7,039 nt of DNA from Spirochaetaceae bacterium (GTDB lineage Bacteria; Spirochaetota; Spirochaetia; Treponematales; Breznakiellaceae). Made by a program: the position numbers and the translations under genes. This document shows positions 1 through 5,611 of the stretch, piece after piece (the stretch's first letter is position 1; the number at the start of each line of letters is the position of its first letter). Where the stretch lies: assembly GCA_031284645.1 (NCBI GenBank), contig JAITXS010000188.1:1-7039 (forward strand). Direction: 5' to 3'. The notes beneath the pieces were generated by a model. The model saw only the letters and a list, made by a program, of their open reading frames with translations, was not told where the DNA came from and did no database searches.

Positions 1-327
1 GCACGCAATATTCAGATACAGGATCAAAACGGTAAAACCTTAGCAGAGATAGATACAATCTTCCAAAACGGCGAGGATATCATGATAGTCGAAGTCAAAA
101 CGCATCCCACCACGGATGATATAGGCCGGCATATAAAAAGAATGACCCTGCTCAAAATGCATAAGCGCTACGCGGGGCTGAACCTCTACGGGGCGATAGC
201 GGCGGCGGTGATCGATGGTGAAACGCGGAATTATGCGATAGAGCAGGGTTTTTATGTACTTGAACAAAGCGGCGACACCATGAAAATACTCCCCGATGAC
301 CCGGATTTTAAACCGAAAAAGTGGTGA
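1..327 (+). CDS. PD-(D/E)XK nuclease-like protein, C-terminal part (5' end outside window)
   Basis: The reading frame is open from base 1 to TGA at 325-327 and gives 108 residues, with the true start outside the window. An internal ATG at 82 would discard half of the motif described here, so I do not take it as the start. Residues 17-33 carry a PD-(D/E)XK-type core: Asp18 in AEIDTIF, then IVEVKT with Glu31 and Lys33 on the next strand. This is the D-x(n)-E-x-K metal-binding signature of the restriction-endonuclease-like fold. An amphipathic helix follows (DDIGRHIKRMTLLKMH), then an AAAVIDGETRNYAIEQGFYVLE segment typical of the fold's last strands and helix. Related proteins often have an N-terminal coiled coil, which would lie upstream. 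The cellular role is unknown; a DNA-cleaving activity is inferred only from the motif. The superfamily assignment is fairly secure, the exact family is not. Confidence 0.72.
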   Translation, partial: ARNIQIQDQNGKTLAEIDTIFQNGEDIMIVEVKTHPTTDDIGRHIKRMTLLKMHKRYAGLNLYGAIAAAVIDGETRNYAIEQGFYVLEQSGDTMKILPDDPDFKPKKW

Positions 328-331
328 GCTA

Positions 332-606
332 AGTAGGGTAATTGGGTTGTAGGGTATGGGGTCTTGGTTTTACCAGAAAGAACCTACCTATACCCAACTC
401 CCCTTGGCCATTGCTTCGGGGTAGAGGGTGTAGATTTTACCAGAAAGTTATTACCTGAATCCTCTCGTCTCTTGATCCTTGCTTCGGGGTATGGGGGTAT
501 GGTTTTACCAGAAAGTTACTACACGAATCCAAACTCTCCTTTTCCCTCGCTTCGGGATGAGGGGTGGAGTTCTGATATTGCTATACCCTCTACCCAAAAC
601 CCTACT
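332..606. repeat. Imperfect long-range inverted repeat enclosing the array
   Basis: The left arm (332-357, containing AGTAGGGT, TGGGTTG and AGGGTAT) is matched in inverted order by the right arm (583-606, ATACCCT, CTACCCA, AACCCTACT), with a mismatch and a small length difference between blocks. The right arm also pairs with the second repeat unit: CTATACCCTCTACCC at 581-595 is complementary to GGGTAGAGGGTGTAG at 419-433 over 15 bp, with only one G-U type pair. The same C-rich arm can therefore form alternative stems in RNA or single-stranded DNA. Terminal inverted arms around internal repeats would also suit a MITE-like element, but I see no target-site duplication. Confidence 0.6.
344..569. 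repeat. Tandem array of about 67-68 bp imperfect repeats (three copies plus a partial fourth)
   Basis: The anchor TTTTACCAGAAAG occurs exactly at 368-380, 435-447 and 503-515, spaced 67 and 68 bp. A second anchor, TTGCTTCGGGGTA, occurs at 411-423 and 479-491. A diverged copy, TCGCTTCGGG, begins at 547, again 68 bp on. Units are therefore roughly 344-410, 411-478, 479-546 and a truncated one from 547. Units two and three are the most alike. Unit one has lost the TTGCTTCGGGG head and has a G-rich block there instead. The TTTTACCAG core is missing from the last unit. I cannot match this to a named element. It could be a degenerate non-autonomous mobile element, a REP-like family or a local tandem duplication. 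Confidence 0.8.
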
Positions 607-630
607 ACCCTATTAACACCCTACTACCCT
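599..630. repeat. 13-bp direct repeat ACCCTACTACCCT
   Basis: Identical copies lie at 599-611 and 618-630, separated by the six bases ATTAAC. They form the C-rich right edge of the repeat region and echo, in inverse orientation, the AGTAGGGT block at 332-339. The function is unknown; it may be a duplicated end of the element or a simple-sequence expansion. Confidence 0.75.
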
Positions 631-693
631 TCTTTGGGGTGGATGCTTAATGGAATTACCGGCTTCTGCCTGTACTTAATCATATTGTCCCGT

Positions 694-699
694 TATACT
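694..699 (+). promoter_or_regulatory. Possible -10 box of the glmS promoter
   Basis: TATACT at 694-699 differs from TATAAT at one position and lies 19 bases upstream of the glmS ATG, leaving a very short leader. No convincing -35 hexamer is present 16-18 bp upstream (TGTACT is the nearest), so the assignment rests on the -10 match and position alone. Confidence 0.3.
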
Positions 700-718
700 T
701 GGCATATAAGGAATTGTT

Positions 719-2575
719 ATGTGCGGAATTACAGGTTATATTGGCTATCACGAGGCAACACCGCGCCTTCTTTCAATGTTACAAAAGCTGGAATACCGGG
801 GATACGATTCGGCGGGAATCGCTGTTCTTGATAACGATGAAATTGTCGTACGCAAAATGAAGGGGCCGCTTTCCGTCCTGGAATCAGCACTTGCAAATGA
901 AAAGATTCCCGGAACACTCGGTATCGGACATACACGCTGGGCAACACACGGAGAACCTTCGGATATTAATGCCCATCCTCATACTGATATTTCCGGCTTT
1001 ATAGCTGTTGTTCATAACGGCATCATTGAGAATTATATCAAATTAAAAAATTACCTACAGGAACGCGGCGTGGTATTTCGCAGCGAAACCGATACTGAGG
1101 TAATCGCGCACTTGTTGAATTTTTATTACCGGAACGGAAAAAACCGAGGGCAGAACTCGCTTCTTGATGCGGCATTAAAAACATTATCAAAACTTGAAGG
1201 TTCGTATTCTCTCGGTATTATTGCGTCTGATTTTCCCGACAGGCTGATCTGCGCGCGTAAAGACAACCCTCTCATTGTTGGTTTGGGCGAGAATGAAAAT
1301 TATATTGCTTCCGATGTACCCGCATTGCTTCCCTATACCAGAAACATTCACTTTTTAAACGAACGCGAACTTGCTGTGCTTTACCGCGATCATGTTGATC
1401 TCTTTACCGAAAGCGGCGAAAAAATTATCCGCGAGCCTTCCTCTATTGAATGGGATATTAAGTCTGCCGAAAAAAGCGGCTATGCACACTTTATGCTTAA
1501 AGAAATTAACGAGCAGGACAAGGCGCTGTCGGACACCCTTAGTCCCCGCCTTATCAAGAAAAGTAATGAATCAATCACCATCAATTTTGATGAGATAAAA
1601 TTAGATGACTCGTGGGCAGAGGCAAAAAAAATTGTTATTACAGGATGCGGTACTGCGTATCATGCGGGGATTGTCGGGAAATATATCTTTGAACATTTTG
1701 CGCGAATCCCCGTTGAAGTTGATATTGCCTCTGAGTATCGATACCGCAATCCGCTTATAAACCCGAATGATATTTTTATAGTGATGAGCCAATCCGGTGA
1801 AACAGCAGATACCCTTGCAGCGATGCGTCTTGCGAAAAAACACGGTGCGAAAATTCTTGCCATAACGAATGCCGTCGGTTCAACGCTTTCACGTGAAGCG
1901 GATTTAATTTTATACACATGGGCAGGGCCGGAAATTGCCGTTGCCTCAACAAAAGCGTTTACAACACAGCTTATGTGTCTATATCTTTTAGCTCTGCGAT
2001 TAGCCGAATTAAGAAAAACAATACCGGACCGCGAATATAAAAGAACAGTACGCTTGCTTGTAAAAATTCCGGAACAGGCACGAAATATTCTTGTTAACCA
2101 GGAAGTGATACAAAAGCTCGCGTCAAAACAATTCAATAAAAACAAGGTGTTTTTCATCGGTCGGCTATTTGATTACGCGGTCTCACTGGAAAGCGCGTTA
2201 AAATTAAAAGAGATAAGCTATACTCATTCCGAAGCTTTTGCTGCCGGAGAGCTTAAACACGGTGCCATCGCGCTTGTTGACAAGGGAACCCTTGTTATCG
2301 CCATTGCGACACAGGAAGCGTTGTTTGAAAAAATAATTTCCAATATACGGGAAGTAAGCTCCCGGGGCGCAGAAGTCATGGTTATCACATGGGAAGGCGA
2401 GAGAGCTTTTGATACCGTGGCAGCTGAAATTATTACAATACCAAAAACAGATAGCAGCCTTTCACCGCTTCTTTCGATTATTCCGCTCCAGCTTTTTGCT
2501 TATTACTGCGCTGTGCAAAAAGGTAACGATCCGGATAAGCCCCGGAATTTGGCAAAAAGTGTAACGGTGGAGTAA
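719..2575 (+). CDS. glmS: Glutamine--fructose-6-phosphate aminotransferase (isomerizing), GlmS
   Basis: GlmS converts fructose-6-phosphate and glutamine to glucosamine-6-phosphate and glutamate, the first committed step to UDP-GlcNAc, in the cytoplasm. The 618 residues fit the family (about 600-610). The start is fixed by MCGITGY: after Met removal Cys2 is the N-terminal nucleophile of the glutaminase domain. AAGGA at 708-712 is a suitably placed ribosome binding site. The glutaminase domain (about 2-225) shows RGYDSAG (27-33), GHTRWATHG (70-78), HNGIIENY (99-106) and SETDTEV (122-128). The first SIS domain (about 295-430) has VITGCGTAYHAG, VMSQSGETADTL (355-366) and ASTKAFTTQL (409-418). The second (about 465-605) has LKLKEISYTHSEAFAAGELKHG (494-515). 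The C-terminus, DKPRNLAKSVTVE, carries the loop that closes the active site and the usual VTVE end. All key motifs are intact. No glmS ribozyme is apparent upstream. Confidence 0.97.
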   Translation: MCGITGYIGYHEATPRLLSMLQKLEYRGYDSAGIAVLDNDEIVVRKMKGPLSVLESALANEKIPGTLGIGHTRWATHGEPSDINAHPHTDISGFIAVVHNGIIENYIKLKNYLQERGVVFRSETDTEVIAHLLNFYYRNGKNRGQNSLLDAALKTLSKLEGSYSLGIIASDFPDRLICARKDNPLIVGLGENENYIASDVPALLPYTRNIHFLNERELAVLYRDHVDLFTESGEKIIREPSSIEWDIKSAEKSGYAHFMLKEINEQDKALSDTLSPRLIKKSNESITINFDEIKLDDSWAEAKKIVITGCGTAYHAGIVGKYIFEHFARIPVEVDIASEYRYRNPLINPNDIFIVMSQSGETADTLAAMRLAKKHGAKILAITNAVGSTLSREADLILYTWAGPEIAVASTKAFTTQLMCLYLLALRLAELRKTIPDREYKRTVRLLVKIPEQARNILVNQEVIQKLASKQFNKNKVFFIGRLFDYAVSLESALKLKEISYTHSEAFAAGELKHGAIALVDKGTLVIAIATQEALFEKIISNIREVSSRGAEVMVITWEGERAFDTVAAEIITIPKTDSSLSPLLSIIPLQLFAYYCAVQKGNDPDKPRNLAKSVTVE

Positions 2576-2644
2576 AGGAGAGACCGGACACTGTCAACAA
2601 AGGTAGACAAGCAGATTTGCGTGCAGAAAGAACGGGAACTATTC

Positions 2645-2671
2645 TTGTCATAATCTCCCGATTCATATACC
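2645..2671 (+). promoter_or_regulatory. Possible promoter for the lipoprotein-exbB-exbD-exbD-tonB operon
   Basis: TTGTCA (2645-2650) matches the -35 consensus at five of six bases, and TATACC (2666-2671) resembles a -10 box, but the spacer is only 15 bp. Initiation would fall about 7 bases later, almost on the ATG at 2682. That would fit the lack of any Shine-Dalgarno sequence there. This is a weak prediction; transcription could also simply continue from glmS, since I see no terminator in 2576-2681. Confidence 0.25.
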
Positions 2672-2681
2672 ATGCTTATAG

Positions 2682-3458
2682 ATGAATCGATGTTTTCCGG
2701 CGGCAATCTTGTTTTGTGTTTTATTCTTGTGCTCCTGTGCTGCCGTATCGGGTTTTCTTGAAACCGGCGGACGAGTACTTGACGGAAGTGTATTTGAATA
2801 CACAACAAACATTCGCTGGAAAGCGTTAAGCATCTCGTCTTTAGAAGTCCGGAACATTAGTTTGAAAGACGGCACAAAAGAAATCGTTTTTTCAACGCCG
2901 GATATCCCTTATCTTGTTTTTTTCGGAACTCCTCCTTTGGTCGGCGGCTCTTTTAATATAAAAAGGGTTCATTTTTTAGCAGGCAACTACGGAGGCTGGA
3001 ATGAATTCGATATTGAAAGCTCCGGCATCGCGAGGCTTCGAATACTGGGCAACGATAATGCGGCGTTTACTCTGTTAAGTTCTGTTGAATTACATTCGAT
3101 TATTGGCGGCAAAATACGGCGTGACTACACAAGGTTAAGCGGGGAGCGGGCTTTGGAAGAGCTTCGAAACCGCGGTGAACGCATCACCTTCCTTGTTGAT
3201 TGGATGAAAAGCTTTCCCGGGGCTCCTGCTTCGTTTTCGAGTCAAGACGAATTCGAGTTTTATTGGCAGCCCCGCCTTTTCCCGAAAAAAGAGAGCGCCC
3301 GTGATCTTATACTGCCGGAAGAACTGATATCCCTGCGTCAAAGCGGGACGCTTGAGGCAGACTGGAATGAAGCGGCGGCATGGATCCGGATGATATATGA
3401 CTGGAATACATTAATCTCAATTTTAAATCAGGAAGTCATTTTAACAAAAGTAAAATAG
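2682..3458 (+). CDS. Predicted lipoprotein of unknown function, first gene of the TonB operon
   Basis: This encodes 258 residues that I do not recognise as a named family. The N-terminus is a lipoprotein signal peptide: a short Arg3 n-region, a hydrophobic stretch at residues 5-17, and lipobox L16-C-S-C19. Lipid attachment is predicted at Cys19, leaving about 240 residues in the periplasm or on a membrane face. The first half of the mature protein has short alternating hydrophobic segments that suggest beta structure. The second half looks helical and charged, with two Trp-rich patches near the C-terminus (DWNEAAAWIRMIYDW). There is no other membrane segment. The ATG directly follows an in-frame TAG at 2679-2681, so no longer start is possible. 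No Shine-Dalgarno precedes it, which is odd because exbB and the second exbD have good ones. The stop is 16 bp before exbB, so co-transcription is likely and an accessory role in the ExbB-ExbD-TonB system is a fair inference, not shown. Confidence 0.8.
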   Translation: MNRCFPAAILFCVLFLCSCAAVSGFLETGGRVLDGSVFEYTTNIRWKALSISSLEVRNISLKDGTKEIVFSTPDIPYLVFFGTPPLVGGSFNIKRVHFLAGNYGGWNEFDIESSGIARLRILGNDNAAFTLLSSVELHSIIGGKIRRDYTRLSGERALEELRNRGERITFLVDWMKSFPGAPASFSSQDEFEFYWQPRLFPKKESARDLILPEELISLRQSGTLEADWNEAAAWIRMIYDWNTLISILNQEVILTKVK

Positions 3459-3474
3459 ACTCACGGAGGTTCAT

Positions 3475-4116
3475 ATGGATAATGCGGAAAGCGGCATTTC
3501 TCTGCTTAGCCTGTTCCAAATGGGTGGGATTTTTATGTGGCCCTTACTTTTATTTTCTATCGCGACAATTTCGATTGCTGTAGAAAGAATCACGTTTCTT
3601 GCCAAAAACAATCTTCGTGTGGATGATTTAAAAATTCAGGCGCAAAAGTATATCAGCCAAAAAGACAGGGAAGGCGCGAAAAAGTATCTTGAGGAAAAAC
3701 GCAGCACAAGGATGGCTGCCCGTATTCTTTTTACGCTTGTTGAACACCCGAATCTTTCGGAGCACAGGCTGGAAAAAGCAGCGGAAACCGAGGCATTAAG
3801 TTGCATTAACTCTCTTGAAAGCGGTTTTGATTTTTTAACGGCACTCGGGTCTTTGTCTCCGCTTACCGGCTTTTTAGGCACGGTTTCCGGTATGATAGGC
3901 GCGTTCAAGTCGATTGCCGAAGCCACGGAAGTAAATGCAAAAATTGTCGCAAACGGTATCTACGAAGCCTTAATTACCACTGTTTTCGGACTCATCATCG
4001 CAATTATCGCTATGATTGCAAGCTCGCTTTTAAGTCATATTGTCGATAAATTCGCAAGCGACATAGAAACAAGCTGTTCGGAATTAATAGAGGAGCTTAC
4101 ACTCGATGCACATTAA
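3475..4116 (+). CDS. exbB: ExbB/TolQ/MotA-family proton channel protein, ExbB
   Basis: ExbB is the pentameric inner-membrane scaffold of the ExbB-ExbD motor, which uses the proton gradient to energise TonB. This protein has 213 residues and the expected three membrane segments: about 16-36, 118-142 and 162-186. A charged cytoplasmic region lies between the first two. The family signature spans 123-180, with LGSLSPLTGFLGTVSGMIG in the second membrane segment and ANGIYEALITTVFGLIIAI leading into the third. The TolQ homologue has the same architecture, but the adjacent exbD-exbD-tonB genes and the absence of tolB or pal favour ExbB. A strong ribosome binding site, GGAGGT at 3465-3470, sits 4 bases before ATG. 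The end overlaps exbD by 11 bp (4106-4116), which suggests translational coupling. Confidence 0.93.
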   Translation: MDNAESGISLLSLFQMGGIFMWPLLLFSIATISIAVERITFLAKNNLRVDDLKIQAQKYISQKDREGAKKYLEEKRSTRMAARILFTLVEHPNLSEHRLEKAAETEALSCINSLESGFDFLTALGSLSPLTGFLGTVSGMIGAFKSIAEATEVNAKIVANGIYEALITTVFGLIIAIIAMIASSLLSHIVDKFASDIETSCSELIEELTLDAH

Positions 4117-4522
4117 GCGAAAAAAGATGAGTGACTCGCAGCCAAGCGCGGCTTTAAGTGACTTGGCTTTTCTCTTGATAATCTATTTTATTGTTATAGC
4201 GGGCTTTAATGTCAACAAAGGTTTTTTAATGAATCTTCCGGCAAAAGATTCTACGCGCTTTTTGCTAAAAGAAGATATACTACGTTATGAATTAGACGAA
4301 AACGGCGATATTCTGTTTAGAGGGGAAAAAACAAGCAGCGCTCAGGCTGAAAAAGATCTCTCATTAGCAGTAACACGGCGCCCTAATCTTGCCGTCCTGC
4401 TTGAGGTCTCTCCAAAAGCGCCTTGGCAGCAAGTGGTTTCTTTTGTGGAACTCGCAAAAAAATTAAGGATAGACTCTTTTTCGTTTAAGATGACAAGTGA
4501 AGAACAAAATATAAAATCATAA
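4106..4522 (+). CDS. exbD: ExbD-family biopolymer transport protein (first copy)
   Basis: ExbD has a single N-terminal membrane helix that sits in the ExbB pore and carries an essential protonatable Asp, followed by a periplasmic domain. Here 138 residues show a basic N-terminus (KRKK), then LSDLAFLLIIYFIVIAGF with Asp19 at the start of the helix (about 17-35), and a periplasmic region to the C-terminus. In the distal part, LAVLLEVSPKAPWQQVVSFVELAKKL follows the ExbD pattern but has EVS where many ExbDs, including the next gene, have an A-D pair. The start is ATG 4106, which overlaps exbB by 11 bp; AGAGGAG at 4089-4095 is its ribosome binding site. ATG 4127 is a less likely alternative. The stop is 21 bp before the second exbD. 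It is clearly paralogous to that gene but well diverged. Confidence 0.9.
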   Translation: MHIKRKKMSDSQPSAALSDLAFLLIIYFIVIAGFNVNKGFLMNLPAKDSTRFLLKEDILRYELDENGDILFRGEKTSSAQAEKDLSLAVTRRPNLAVLLEVSPKAPWQQVVSFVELAKKLRIDSFSFKMTSEEQNIKS

Positions 4523-4543
4523 GAGTTTTTCTCAAGGAGTCTT

Positions 4544-4945
4544 ATGAAACTGAATCGAAAACAAGGAATGATATCGGTGCCGATGAACGCAATGTCGGAT
4601 GTAGCTTTCCTGCTTCTTATTTTCATTATGCTTGTGGCTTTGATAAATTACCGCAAAGAAATTAAGATCGAGTACCCCGAGGCAGAAAAAACAATACAAG
4701 TAAACGATATAAAAAACCTTGAAATCTGGATTGATAAAGCAGGTTCTCTTTATATAGACGGAGAGCGCGCTTCCCTTGCTGCGATCGAGGATGCCGTAGG
4801 GAATATATATCGAAACGATCCTGACACAAGGATTCATATTATCGCGGATAAAAATACCCCGTTTGAAAAAATCAGCGCAGTGCTGCAGACACTGCAGATA
4901 TTGGAATACCGGGTGGTATCCTTTGTGGTAAAAGATGCAAAGTAA
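4544..4945 (+). CDS. exbD: ExbD-family biopolymer transport protein (second copy)
   Basis: This second ExbD has 133 residues, with a membrane helix at about 17-36 containing MSDVAFLLLIFIML. Asp19 falls at the same residue number as in the upstream copy and is expected to carry protons. The periplasmic domain follows, and its distal segment, HIIADKNTPFEKISAVLQTL, keeps the ADK-x-x-P-F/Y signature of canonical ExbD. A good ribosome binding site (AAGGAG, 4534-4539) precedes the ATG by 4 bases, so this copy is translated independently of the first. Its end overlaps the tonB start by 11 bp. ExbD works as a dimer inside the ExbB pentamer, so two different copies in one operon suggest a heterodimer (inference); alternation between homodimers is also possible. 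Confidence 0.93.
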   Translation: MKLNRKQGMISVPMNAMSDVAFLLLIFIMLVALINYRKEIKIEYPEAEKTIQVNDIKNLEIWIDKAGSLYIDGERASLAAIEDAVGNIYRNDPDTRIHIIADKNTPFEKISAVLQTLQILEYRVVSFVVKDAK

Positions 4946-5525
4946 AAATCTAAACCGGGTAGTTATTTTTCTGGTCGTTGCCGCAGCCCACCTAGCTGTT
5001 ATCTTTCTTATTGTATTTACCGGTGAAACAGCAAAAGAGAAAGAAGAAACCCGTGTGGACATTATGAAATTGGTCGATATTGATGAGGCGCTTCCGCCGC
5101 CGGAACCGGAAGCACCCGCCGAACAAATTGATGATACTCTTGCCGAAAATCTTGTCAAAACGGACAAGATTGTGATAAAGACCGCACCAAGGGCCGCTCC
5201 CGAAGACAGTGTAACAGAAGAATATTTACCGCAAAATAAAATCTCGGGTCTGCCGAAATTCGATGAAGATGAAATAAAATCGCAATTAGTGTATCCTCCT
5301 ATAGCGCAAAAATCGGGTATTGAGGGCAGCGTTATTTTAGAATTATTTATAAACAAACAAGGCTTTGTAACACGAGTAAGAATATTAAAAGAAACGCCGG
5401 AAAACCGGGGTTTCGGAGAAGCCGCATCACGGGCTTTTATGGGATTACACTGTACGCCGGCGGAAGCAAACGGGCAGCCTGTGGCAGTGCGTTACCGCTA
5501 CCCGCTCCGCTTTCAATTGCAGTAA
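4935..5525 (+). CDS. tonB: TonB energy-transducing protein
   Basis: TonB spans the periplasm and couples the ExbB-ExbD motor to outer-membrane transporters. The 196 residues show the family layout. An uncleaved membrane anchor lies at about 8-29 (VVIFLVVAAAHLAVIFLIVF), with His19 matching the conserved helix histidine of TonB. A short proline-rich linker follows (LPPPEPEAPAE, 53-63), then an acidic and charged spacer. The C-terminal domain runs from about 112 to 196, with YPPIAQKSGIEGSVILELFI (120-139), GFVTRVRIL and a final VAVRYRYPLRFQLQ strand. The linker is much less proline- and lysine-rich than in E. coli TonB (239 residues), implying a shorter reach. The start overlaps exbD by 11 bp and has only a weak purine run upstream, so translation is probably coupled. 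It is the last gene of the operon, and the next gene converges on it. Confidence 0.94.
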   Translation: MQSKNLNRVVIFLVVAAAHLAVIFLIVFTGETAKEKEETRVDIMKLVDIDEALPPPEPEAPAEQIDDTLAENLVKTDKIVIKTAPRAAPEDSVTEEYLPQNKISGLPKFDEDEIKSQLVYPPIAQKSGIEGSVILELFINKQGFVTRVRILKETPENRGFGEAASRAFMGLHCTPAEANGQPVAVRYRYPLRFQLQ

Positions 5526-5611
5526 GATATCAGCCAATTCCCGTTTTTGCTGAGAAAGCCTTTGCGTTTGAGCCGCCCCGGACAATGTTTGTCAACAGCT
5601 TAATTGCCTCG

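Larger units (their letters stand above)
328..718. other. Gene-free, repeat-rich interval upstream of glmS
   Basis: This stretch of about 390 bp has no credible gene. It is dominated by G-rich blocks at the left, three copies of a TTTTACCAGAAAG-containing unit in the middle, and C-rich blocks at the right; the repeats are entered separately. The last 40-60 bp are unlike the repeats and probably hold the glmS promoter and ribosome binding site. An open frame does run through the repeats on the plus strand from 364 into glmS. The repeat period of 67-68 bp is not a multiple of three, so the copies are read in different frames, which argues against coding. Confidence 0.75.

Noticed and set aside
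328..718. glmS ribozyme or CRISPR array
   Set aside because: Nothing resembles the self-cleaving glmS ribozyme. The repeats are long, imperfect and directly tandem with no unique spacers of uniform length, so they are not CRISPR.
364..831. Long plus-strand open frame through the repeat region into glmS
   Set aside because: It begins inside the repeats, whose 67-68 bp period shifts frame between copies, and ends out of frame within glmS. It has no ribosome binding site and no recognisable domain.
1660..2157. 165-codon minus-strand open frame opposite glmS
   Set aside because: It is antisense to the conserved SIS domains of GlmS, and its product shows no coherent domain or ribosome binding site.
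2576..2681. Intrinsic terminator after glmS
   Set aside because: I found no stable stem with a following T-run. A GGGA/TCCC-type pairing is too short to support the call.
4532..5356. 274-codon minus-strand open frame opposite exbD2 and tonB
   Set aside because: The plus strand encodes clear ExbD and TonB proteins with all expected motifs. The antisense product is low-complexity (Ser, Thr, Cys, Phe-rich) and has no family features.
5526..5611. Bidirectional terminator between the convergent tonB and lipoprotein genes
   Set aside because: Only short stems are visible (TCAGC/GCTGA with a 14-base loop, and GACAA/TTGTC at 5581-5593), none followed by a T-run on either strand.
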